DNA of 64,000 nucleotides, taken from positions 53,814,797-53,878,796 of the forward strand of contig OW028574.1 in the NCBI GenBank assembly GCA_932294295.1, given 5' to 3'. Below are positions 48,801 to 60,673 of the stretch, one piece after another (the first letter of the stretch is position 1; the number at the start of each line of letters is the position of its first letter). Under the pieces are notes generated by a model. That model was given only the letters and a program-made list of their open reading frames with translations, was not told where the DNA came from and made no database searches. Position numbers and translations under genes: made by a program. Source of the DNA: Alitta virens. Its lineage: Eukaryota; Annelida; Polychaeta; Phyllodocida; Nereididae.

Positions 48801-51800
48801 TAGCAGACAAGACATGAAGTGATGTCATCTTCTGACTCTGTGCAAAATTTTATTTAATGTAATTATTACTGGTGATAATAATGTTTGCGGGATAAAATTA
48901 TGCAAGATTCTATATAAATTTATTGTTCTCCAACTGCAGATAGCATACAATGACTTTGGCTACTACCATCAAGTCTTCAGTTTGTGTCTTCACATTAGTC
49001 AATAACAATTAAAAAAAGCTAATGATAACAGCTTTGCAAAAGAAAGAAAAATTTCATTAGGTTAAAAAAGAAATGAGAAAAACAAGCAATGTCTTGTAAT
49101 AAAAGCATGATATATGTACCTTCTCGGATGACTTCCCAGTAGTCGTAGCCGTTATTTGTATCTCTCTCCAGATTCAAACCATTTATCCGGTTGACCGGTA
49201 TCAGCCAACAAGTATTGTTATGTTTCATGTAGATGACAGAAATACATGAAGATAAGAACTTTCCATCTACACAGGCTTGAAGGCATTCTGTGGTGTTTAA
49301 GTCCACTAAACGGGTCATTAGTGGATTGTTGGTCACTCTTTGGTCAAACAAATGAGTCCAGACCAGGTCAGAGTTTTCTCCTGAAAATGGTTGTGCACAA
49401 TCAATACTTTTTTTACAGCCAATTTTATAGACTAGAAACTCTCTGCTCGGGACCCTTGAATAAGCATCGCAACGCCGTTACAACGCTTGTTCAGTGCCAT
49501 TTCTACCGTTACAACGCTTGTTCAGTGCTTTTTACGAAAATAGTACCTTCTGCAGTGGGTGGAATTCCACGGTAAAGTTGTTCAATTTCATGACGTTAGT
49601 AGAGTTTAAGTCAAAAGAAATCGTCTGAACTAATTTCACAGTGAGTGGCTTCTTGGAAGAAAGAAATAAGGCGTAGTAATCGCACTACTTTGTATGCAGA
49701 CGACGCGTGGAAGCATTTCCCTCCCCGATTCTGTGGGAGCGGCAAATCGGTTATGAGAAAGGCCGGTGCTTTGCACCGGATCGTAGCGCTGCCTTACGGA
49801 AGAAAACGTAGCACTGCTCGCCAAGTAATTAAAATGAATATAGATGGCGCAGGCAGTCGACTTGTACACAGGACCTCCAGAGCAGAGAGAGCTGCTCCAG
49901 AAGACGTCATGTGAATGTAGGACTCTCATTGGCTGAGGGACTGCTTTAACCAATAAGAGTTCTCCATTCACATGACGTCCTCTATTGCAGCTCTCTCTCT
50001 GCTCTGAAGTGTGTGTTTCAGACAATACATGTTTCACTGGTGTCCATCCAATACTTTGTTTGAAATCAGCCAAGATATATTTTGTCCTAATACAATGATT
50101 GTTTTTAACAAACAATGTTGATAAGCTTACAAGTTCAATGTCTAAGGCCAAACAATATCTTGGCTGATTTGAAACAAAATTTTAGATGGACACCACTGAA
50201 ACAGTCGTTTGTCTGAAACAGACAATCTTTTTAAGAGTGCAAGTGTATGAAATTGGCTCTAAATATAGTGACTTTTATAAGTACATTGGTTATCAAAAAT
50301 GTTGGTGATGATACTGTTATCATGACAATAAACAACATTTTAGATTTAAAAGATCTGGATGTAATTTAAGCCCAAAAATTCCCTTAAATTTTTAGATGAT
50401 TTGCAATCCCTTCTTTAATTATATTACACTCACTAACCTGATGATTCTGTCTCACACAAGTAATAATACTGTTTATCCTCTGATTCTGGTATAAGATGAC
50501 CATGCTTTTCATGATATCTAGCCCACTTCTTTTTTGAATTGTACTTGATGTATAAATCAAAATAGTGATATCCGATTGTAGTGTTGTCAGACCATTGCCA
50601 AGGTTCCTTTCCGTCGGATGTTAGTGTGTTGGCACCGCTCCACACATCTCCAAGGACACTGAACATGAGTCATTTACTTCAATTAAGGCTATTTCTTCAT
50701 TTTCTATCAACCGTACAACAAACAAGTATTAACTTCTCGGAAGCGTGGTTATAACCCAGATAGCATTCCAAATCGTTTCAATGTCGGCACGATGTCAGCG
50801 ATGTCAAAACAATGTTGTAACGACAGCGGCCAATATAGAAACGACGCTGGCCCGATTTGGAATGCTATCTGGGTAATAAGTGAAACTATAAATAATTGGT
50901 CTCCATTTAGCTGTTATACTACATGGCCAATTGTGCCACGTGCGTTTTCCATGCGTTTGGATCAACGAATGGAAAACGCATGGTTTTTGCTTCATTATAA
51001 TTAGCTAAAAACCATGCGTTTTCCATGCGTTTATCCTTCTCATGGAAAACTCACGTGGCACATTTGGCCATGTAAACCTGACACATCACTTGACAATTCT
51101 AAACTTTATAGCTTGTACACTATAGTGGCACATAATTACAATATGTTAGGATGTATTGCATTGTACTGAATACATACCCGCCAGTTAGAGCCTTGATAAA
51201 ATCCAGAATAAAAGGACTGTCTGGTTTCGACAGTGTTCCTTTGGCTACCCAAGTGTTCTTTCCTTCCGCCTGGCAGTTGGCTTGAGCATCCGGAGCAGTC
51301 GTTGGAGTCCTCACCAACCGGAAACACCTTTTGTTGTACTGAGCATATCCCGGTGGACAAGCTTTAAAGATACAGCGTGAGTATGAATAAAATTATAAGA
51401 TAAATTTGAATAAAAGCTGTTCTTGACAAAGTCAGTAGCCTTGGTCTTATTAATTGTATGCTAATTTGCTAGGTGCTGTCGTGGTGGCAAATGCCTGTGC
51501 TGTCACTGAACTATACTACTACCACTACTGCTACCTTATCTCTACTGGAATTTCGTAAAGGTGAGTTAGTTAACTTACAGCTAGTCTTTTCTCCATTGGC
51601 ATTCAACTTCAAACATGCTTCTTCCAAAGAATCATAGTGCACTGGGGTCACTGATAGCTTCAAGTATCTCATCACTTTAGGAAGCTTTAAGCTGTAGGTC
51701 TGTGCCTGTGTAACAATTCAGCATGTCATATCATGTAACAAATACACAAAATATTTTAAAAAATATGTGTTTATCACAATAACTTACATCATTTTAGTAT

Positions 51801-54800
51801 ATGAAATATACTTACTGTCATATCAGTGTGCCACATCCCTACTGGCAAATCTTGCCACTGATCTACTTGACGACCTTTGAACTTAACATCTAAAGTCATA
51901 TTTTCCAGTTCACCACTAACGCCAATCTGATAGATGTAGTAGACAGATGCCAAGTCTAAAGTAAGGCTGTGTGTCCCATTTGGTTGGAAGCACCATGAAG
52001 AGCAGTTGAAGGCATTCTTGTAAGTAGGTAGAGATGAAGCTGTTTCGTTATTGTTGGGACAAGCTGTATGGGTGGTTGCTGTGACTGTCGTGTCAGATGA
52101 TGTTGGTGTTACAACTAGTGGCATACCTGATGAATAATTGCATATGAGAATGCTTGGCTCTAATGCATCAATTGTGAAGTAATAACATTTTTCAGGGGCA
52201 TTTTGGCTAGATTTTATCCCAGTCGAGCCTAAGTTGGATGGCTGTTTCATCCTTCGTCTCATTGCCATGGTCTCTGCCGGTTCTAATTAGCCCAACTGAT
52301 GCAGAAATACAGGACGTAAAGCCCTAATCACACACACACACACATGGCCAGATTTTAAAAGCAATCCTTGACTGAATGGTTTGCCTCTCCAAGGGCCATT
52401 ACACACAACAATGCTGGCAATAACTATATTTCATTCATGACAAAAAACCAAATCTTTTAAATCAAAGCAGCAAATATATTAACTTACGACTTCCATCAAT
52501 TTTTCCAAATAAGTCGAATCGCAGTGCCACCTTGCGATCATAGTCAGTTGGATAAATTCGGATGTAGCGGGTGGTCACTGGAGGTGTGAATGGGGTGAAA
52601 GCAGGATATGCAAAATACAGCTCTACATTACCGGCAAACACCTGAAGATGATTTAAACCAAAAATGTTGATGTTTGAGCCTAGGTTGGTTCTATGTACAA
52701 TGTATATAACTGTCGGTCCAGCATTTGGCCAATAGTGCTGACTTTGAGCCATCATTAAGTTTGATATGGAACATTTACCTGAGGGTTGCCACTACCATCC
52801 ATGATGTAACTCCATATTTGTGATTCATTGCTTTGGGACACTTTGTAAGCTGTGACAAGGCCTGCTGGTTTGCCTGCATTCTTGCCTTTAGTCTCTGGGG
52901 GCCCTTCTTGTAGTAGGATGCCTTGGACTTCATGAGGAACTACAAGGTTTACCTGAAATATATTTGTTATTTGTGGTCTGATCGATTTATGTTCATGAAG
53001 GTTACACAACAGCTACGCAACTAACAGAAAACTGATTGTCATGTTATGGTGTAGCTTGGCTGCAAATATGGCTGTTCTTATTTGGTTTTAGCAGGATATC
53101 TCAAAAAGTTATGGATGGATTTGGATGAAATTTGTTTGGCAGATGGATACTGTCAAACCCTAGTACTGATTGAATTTTGGAGGTGATCTGGATCATATCC
53201 TGGATCCGGAATACTGTTCCAGGATATACAGTCAATGCAATAGTATATACTGGGCTAATCAATTTTGTTCTTCATTCCATTTTGATGTTCAAACACCTCT
53301 AGTTAATGGAGGGTATGGATCACACTATGGATCTGGACCCATGACAAATATTTGATCTGGTCAAATAATGTATGGAAACATGATACCTTTATGAAGAAGT
53401 ATTTTTGGATCATCCAGACCACATTTGGCCAATAGTGAATTGGCGCAACATTGGGCCAACAGTAGGTCAACATTAGGCCAACTGGAGAGTGGGCTGCCTG
53501 AGCTTTGATGTCATTTTCCTTAGTCTATCTGTTAGCGGGCCAGCCTACTGTTGGCCAAAATTCGATGTTGAGCCAACGCTGGGCCAACTTTGAGTTAACA
53601 TATCATTTTGCCATCGGTAGACCCATGTTACAGTGGGGCTTACCTATCATTGGTCAAATGTGGGCCAAACTGAAATTGGGCCTACACTGAGCTAACATTA
53701 GGCTGACTTTGGGTTGACATGTCATTTGGCCATCGTCCAAGCTACTGTTGACCAGACGTGGGCTGCACTGACATTGGAACAACACTGAGCCAACATTAGT
53801 CCAATGCTAAGCCAACTTTGAGTTCATGTCTTTTGGCCATCGGTAGGCCTATATGACATTGGCTGACTTGCCGTTGGCCAAATGTGGGCCAACCTAACAT
53901 TTGGCCAACATTGGGCCAATTTATACTGACTGGTCTCCAAAAACAATTTGAAACACAGCACCAGGGACAATATGTGAATGGACATTGACCTAACAGTGCA
54001 TGCATATTGGGTCGGCAGTAATTCCTGTGGGTCTTGGCGGAGGATAGCACTCTCTGAGTCTAGTTTTTTTTTTTTTTCATTTCTATGATAAGGGAATCCA
54101 TACCTGCTTTTGTGGACAATTTGTTCTTTGGTTTGATATATATTACTGGCTTTAAGACTTGTTGTGTATCTTCTGTCGAAGAAGCTCACCTGGAACCAAT
54201 CTGATGTGCTCTTCTCATCTTCTGGCATCCAGGCTCCATTGTAGTCGTTCACTGGAATAAAGTCATACCGAGCTGTTCTGGGAGGCCAAGAGCCTCCCTT
54301 CCTATGCCACGATGATGCCTTCAGTTGGTTGTCGCCAATTTCACCGGTCTTCATTCCAAGTCTGTATCCGTCTACAGAAAATGTTGTTGCTACTATTAAC
54401 TAAGTTTACATCCATTATTTTGTTACATTATGATACAATGTCTTGTAATAGAAGGAAATTTTACTTAGCTAAATATGAGTTTCAAATGTTTCGACCCTGA
54501 TAGCAAGCCAAGTTGGATTTACACTTGGCCAAAATTGAGCTTGTACTGTTGACGCTGGCTTATATCAGTGCTTATATGGCATGTCATTTTGGAATTGCTG
54601 CTAAATTTTGGCTGGAAAAGTGCTTGCTTAAGAAATTATAACCAATTTGTCTCACCAAAGTTTTCTAAGTTGGAAGCCAATGGACATCCTCCTAGGTCAA
54701 TCCGCAAACCTAAACCATTTCCGAAAACTGCATTTGGAACCAGTCTGAACGTGTCAGCAATTATCGATCTTGACAAAATGCTGTGATATTGCCAATATGA

Positions 54801-57800
54801 ATCATATGTTCCTGGAAATATCTGTTATAAAAAACATTTCTGTTAAAGTTTTATTTCTACAAACAATTAAGAACACTCAAATCTTTTTTCCTTTTTCTTT
54901 TTAGTATATTGTACTTTTATTTACTTGAGTTGCTGAGCTTCCAAATTTGATGTAGGGAGTCCAACCAGGTGAAGAGTCATTTTTGTAGAGGAGAAAGAAT
55001 TGTGTGATGGAACCATCTTCAGAGGTCCCAGGTCCTTGGATTATAAATTCATTAACATGCACAGGTGAGCTGAAGGATATCTGGAAGTAAATTTGGATTA
55101 AAGTTGCGAAAACGACAAATCATTACTGATATCATTTACCATGTTATCCATTCTACTGGTGAACAAGGCTGTGTGAACAGAAGTTAAACCTTATAATCAA
55201 TTCCAGAATCTTGTATTTTAGTTCAAATAGTTTTTAGCATAATCATAAAGTTTAACTTACTGGCTGCTGCAAATGTAAGAACAAAATGTTCTGCAGTTTT
55301 TAAGAGTGAAATATTTTTTAAGGAGCTGTGTCAAGAATTGGTAATTTAAGTGGTTTCTTCGTTAAACTTGTCCTAAAATGAGATGTGTACGAGAGTTTGG
55401 TATGACTGACAGCAAGTCTGCTTATTTTACTTTTCAATATTTGTCATCATTTTGAGGATACCTGGACCCATTCTCTGAGTGGTATGTCATAAGCTGATGC
55501 TTTCCATCCTGGCTTGCTGTCCAGTAATGAGTTAGAAATTGACCACCCTGGTTCACTGCTGTAAGAGGTCACTGTTGGGCGATGAGTGGAAGCTAGGGCA
55601 GTCCTCAGGGAGGTGCTACAGTTAACAGCTGAATAAAAGATGATAAATAATTCATAATAATAACTGCTAAGACTAAAATTACAAAGGAGTGAGTTTCTAC
55701 CCAGTTAAATATACCCTCTGTAGGAAGTGTGGTACTCTCCAACATAGTAGACCACCTATTAGACCAGTTTCATATGCAGACCCTCTCCTGCTAGGTGGCA
55801 CTGAGGGTCTGCCAGATTTCCGATGGAGCAACGATCCTGGTGGGGGAGCAAGGAATTTGACTGTATTTCAGCTTATTTTAATTATAAGAACAAAATTACA
55901 CTTCACTTTAACATGATGATTTAGGGAACTATACTCTGTTTGCCGCTACGTTGAAATCCTTGGGCGCAGTAATTGTATCGAAATAACATAGTATAACATA
56001 AGACAGTAAACTTTGATACAATTGAACACCAAAAAAAAATTGTCACTTCTTCGAAAACCACTCACCTCTACAAAACGTCTCGTAATGCACAAATCCAGAT
56101 GCATAGGTGAGGTTTGCTTGTGTGCTGTTTGCGTAGTAGCACAAACAAGACTTATTATTCAGAGAAAAGTCGACTGACATGTCATTTGTAGGAAGAAGCA
56201 GACGACAACGTTCTAAGCACGTGCCCAGATCACGTGCGTCTGAGATGTTGGTGTATACTTCCAACTGTATTCGAACATTTGGTCTAGCAGTCCAAGTCTG
56301 TTGGCAGTCTGATAGTTCATCTGCGCTGACTGAAAATAGGAATGTTAATAATCTGATGTTTTTAAGCTTTGATTGTAAAGAAAGACGAAACCTAATTTAA
56401 ATTCAGGACGACAATTGAAAATGGTCCGAGAGGCAAAATTTGGTAAAGTTAATTTCAACAATCTGCGCATGTCCATCTACGATCAAGAAAATCATCAATC
56501 ATCCAAAGAAAGTTATTATAATGGTATCTGAACGCTTAATGTACTTTAATCATAAAGTTTAACTTCTTACTGGCTGCTGGAGTGATACAACCGCCAATGT
56601 AGCTATAATCTGAAGTACAAGGAACTGCTCGGTAGGTGGCGTCACTGAGCAAAGCAGCACAAGTTCCACCGGAAACGGAAGTGGTTGACCAGTCAATGGA
56701 AGTAGCTGGGGTTCCATCCGACCACTTCCAAACTCCACTGATTTTCTCAAGGCCAATGAAACTTTGTGGTGCCCTGAAGTTTACGAAATATATTAATATA
56801 TTGACATGACTGCAAATACATATTCATATGTATACACATTTTAGAGGTTTTTTTCCCCCTTTTAATCCTTTGTCAACAAATCATTTGTATACTCCATTTC
56901 CAGTAAGCTAGCCATAAATAAATGTTTTAAAGAATTGTCATTTCCAAATGCTTTAAGGATACAGGTCAAACATACATGGCCATTTCTCAAGTGACCTTTT
57001 CTATTGCTCTTAGGAGTGATATAAGTTCATATAACAAACAGTGGCATTGCTGTGCTATTCTTGCATTTTAAATATAACTAAGTTATATCCCTCGCTGGGA
57101 GTTATCAACATTTCGTTGTTGAAATAGCTCCATGAAAGTTTTAGTAAACTCCCTCCTACATGGGATACAGCGACACATCTAACTAAAAGATGCTAACCTG
57201 GCCACGTAAAACTTTCTGAATTGGTTCATCCTGGCTGATGTTGAAATGGTAGGTTGTAAAGTTTTCCCAGACCATTGAATATTTGAACAAGCTTCGTTCA
57301 TATACCAAGCCATTGTTGGAGATGGATGGATGTAGAAACAGGAGCCTTGGTCTTCTATCATACCAGTTGGACATCCTTGAATAGAAAATATCCAGGATGA
57401 AGCTTTTTGTTTTTGTGAATGCTAAGTACAGCTTCCTTTTGAAAATGACGTACATTGAAAACATTATGGTGAAGAAAATGTCCCTATAGCTTCCTAGATT
57501 ATGTCACATCAACCCAGGCTGAGGGTGGGGGCCTAGCTCTGTGGTAGCGCTGGGCTTCCAACACTGGGTCCTGGGTTCTATTCCCGTTCGAGCCTCAGTT
57601 GGATGGCTGTATCATCCATCATCTCATTGCAATGGTCCCTGCCTGTCCTAATTATTCCATCAGGTGTAGAAATACAGGAGGTAAAGCCCTAATCCAGCCC
57701 ATTCACTCAATGCTGGGCCAATCTGGCATTCTATCCTGGATGTCAAATTAGGTCAACATCCATTGGCCATAATCTCCATGGGCGGCCCTAGCTTTTGCTT

Positions 57801-60619
57801 TAAGGTGTGGTTTTGCAGCATGCCATTGCATTAATTTGCGAATTTCTCGCTGTATATTAGGGCCTACTGATTGTTTTGTGTGAAAATTATTTTTGCTTCT
57901 GTTATTGTGATGTATGCCTACAAAATATATCAATATCAATTCCAATGCCAAGCCACACTGAGCCAATATGGCATGTAATCGGAGTTAACGAAGAGGACTA
58001 AGATCTTAAAGGTCCATTTTGATGGCTTCTGATATGGCTGAGTTCTCCTAGCACTTTTTAAAATCTAAATGGTTAATCAGCCTTATTGAGTATGTCCAGT
58101 ACTCCATAACTGGTATGTCATGTATGCCAATACATCTGACTTCTTAAGTAGAAGGCATTTCATCAAAAATGACGTGCAAAAACGTCCAACCTGTAAGATG
58201 CTATATTGGGGTTGGAAGGATGATTTTAGTTAGACATGTTTTATTTCTATGATATCATATAGAGTGCTGCTAATGACAATAATTAACAATGAGAAAAACA
58301 GGTCGTATTACTTGATGCAACTTTCCCATGTAGATCTATTCCCGCACAAACTGATTCATTGACCGAGGGCAGCTCAATCAGTAACTTCAATGCTCGAATG
58401 TGGGGTGCAAACTTGATCTCCGTCTTGTTGTCCATGAATGTAAAGATCTGAAACAAAGTGTAGGCGTCCACAGTACTCCACTTGGTATGAATTTCACATG
58501 CACTGGAAGTTTACTTGATGTTATTTTTATCATTTTTCAATCAGTTGATCATCTGTACCATATCCCAAATCTATACAGTATGGAAAAAGCTTTGGCTGAA
58601 CCATCGGAATTGGAAGATTTTACTGATACAATTCTTCACATACAACCATCATCGCCTATTATCCCTATTATACAGGGTCTGCATGTGTATTGTGCATGCA
58701 AATGACATCAGTAAATATTATAGATAACATTTCTCAACATGTAAGCAATACATGTCCAAAATCTCAAGAAACGCCCTTAACAACTTGGCTTTCATATATT
58801 TATTGTGAGAAATAACACTGACTGAAAAAACTTACCTGGGAATGCAATACTTCAATGAAAGGACTTTGAGTGCCACTAGTCGCATAGCTTATTTTAATGT
58901 TATATTCGTCAATATCTTTTGACAGATATAGTACTAGTTGAGTTATGTAGTGCAACATTTTGAGGTCAATGAGGACAGACTTCTGTGAAGTGTGACAAAT
59001 TCCATTGCAACCATTTTGAGAATGTTGCAAGGCACAACCTCCTGTCTCCTCAACCAGTGCACCTGCATCTAATCTGGGCAAGTCTGAAAAAATGGAAGGG
59101 AAAATATACATAGTATTATAATATCGGTAGATTCAATGCTGCTCTGCCCTTGAAGGTCCTGGGCCTCCACGCGGCGAGGGTGGAAACACTTGGTGTGAAG
59201 TCCTCTATCCCCAGTGGCTAAAACAGGACAGTGCACATTGCACAAGCTGCTCCAGCTATCCAACGCAGACACTTATTGATTTTTTACATGCTTCTGGTTT
59301 CTACTACCAACTATAGATAATCACTTTTACCCTAGGGAGCCTCTACATAGCCCACTCAGGTGCTGATGAGGCGTTAAACAATAACACTACCTACCTACCT
59401 AGATTCAATGCTGAAAAAGAGGAATAGTGCATGTGTGTATGTGGGAAATATGTTAAGAGACCACTACAATTACCAGATAGGTGAATTTACAATTAACTAA
59501 TCCAGAGTGTGCCAATTAATTAACCTATGAAAGACTGTCATTGTAAGAAAGCTTTGAGCACTAAATTCTTTATCAAAATATACATGCATGTGTGCAATAC
59601 TAACTCAACATAAATGGAAATTATTCACACCTTCAGGATAACCTTGGAGTTCGAATCGCAACGCAGCAGACGAGTTGAATTTCACAGGCAATATTCTGAT
59701 TGCCCTGGAAGTCACTTCTGGATCAATGTCAATCTTCATAGGCCACAGTCTGTTGAAATTCCCCTGGTAAACCTGAATGGTAATAATTGTGAAAAAAGGC
59801 ATGTGTGGATGCAATTTGTACTGGTCCTTATGGTGAGATGAGTGGTGATTTGACACCGGTGGTGAGTTAACTAGATACCGTTATAACTAAGCAATAAATT
59901 ATGTTGAAAGTTCAGTAGGCTTCAAAACTCAATGGTGAGATTCTGCTGTTAACGTTTTTAATGGGACACATTCCTACCTTTACTGTACTGTTAGGCCAAG
60001 TGTGGGGAGACCAATTCCATGTGTCATTTGACATCTCAATGGAAAACTCCTGAACTGACAAGGCCTCTGTGGCTGATCCTTGAATAATTATGCCATGGAT
60101 ATGATGGATGATGTACAGGTCAACCTGGTACCACATTTCAGGGTCATCAGCATTCCAAGCTCCTGGAAGCCCATCACCTCCACTGTAAAAGATCCTCCCA
60201 GCATGTGGTTGACCTATCACATTTGTTGGCGGCTGTTTCAGTTGGTTTACTCCAATGAAGCCTGACCTCATTCCAAGTTCTGCTTCCTTCTGGTCACCTA
60301 AAAAAAATGTACATAAAATTCTCTAAAGAAGCGGTATATATGTTTATTATTGCAGTTGGGCCAATATAATGCATGGGTGGGCTCCACCTCTCTCGCTCCT
60401 CATCAATCAACCCTCGATAGTGGCAATAACTTGACTTATAGGAATGCCCTTTCCGTCTATCTATTTATCTATCTACCTGACCAGCTTATAATGAGACCAA
60501 GTTATGAACACTCTGGCAGCCCCACGTTGTCTCCAATTATTTAAACTGCCCATACCACTCTTTATGACGAGGCCTGTGTCATAACTGTCATACCAAATCT
60601 TGTATCTCATTTTTGGCTA

Positions 60620-60673
<54 letters not shown>

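Larger units (their letters stand above)
50438..51361 (-). other. Polycystin exons 51178-51361 and 50438-50658: C-type lectin domain 2
   Basis: Starts CPPGYAQYNKRCFRLV, then DVWSGANTLTSDGKEPWQWSD and a final YYYLCE. It also lacks EPN/QPD and WND calcium-sugar motifs. Inner intron phase 2 at an equivalent place to lectin domain 1. Confidence 0.85.
52488..54371 (-). other. Polycystin exons 54190-54371, 52779-52952, 52488-52641: F5/8C domain 5
   Basis: Starts YRLGMKTGEIGDNQLKASS, continues GAWMPEDEK...DWFQ|VNLVVPHEVQGILLQEG and ends TRYIRIYPTDY...ALRFDLFGK. All the usual discoidin landmarks are present. The 1.2-kb intron after its first exon is filled with repeats. Confidence 0.9.

Noticed and set aside
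49636..50151. 171-codon minus-strand frame
   Set aside because: It crosses two hairpin repeats within an intron, and its composition follows the palindromes.
56066..56329. WSC domain, as in vertebrate PKD1
   Set aside because: The Cys spacing fits PAN/apple better and the WSC start (Y-GC-Y) is missing.
57528..57600. tRNA gene on the plus strand
   Set aside because: It is the head of a SINE; several headless copies elsewhere share the same body.
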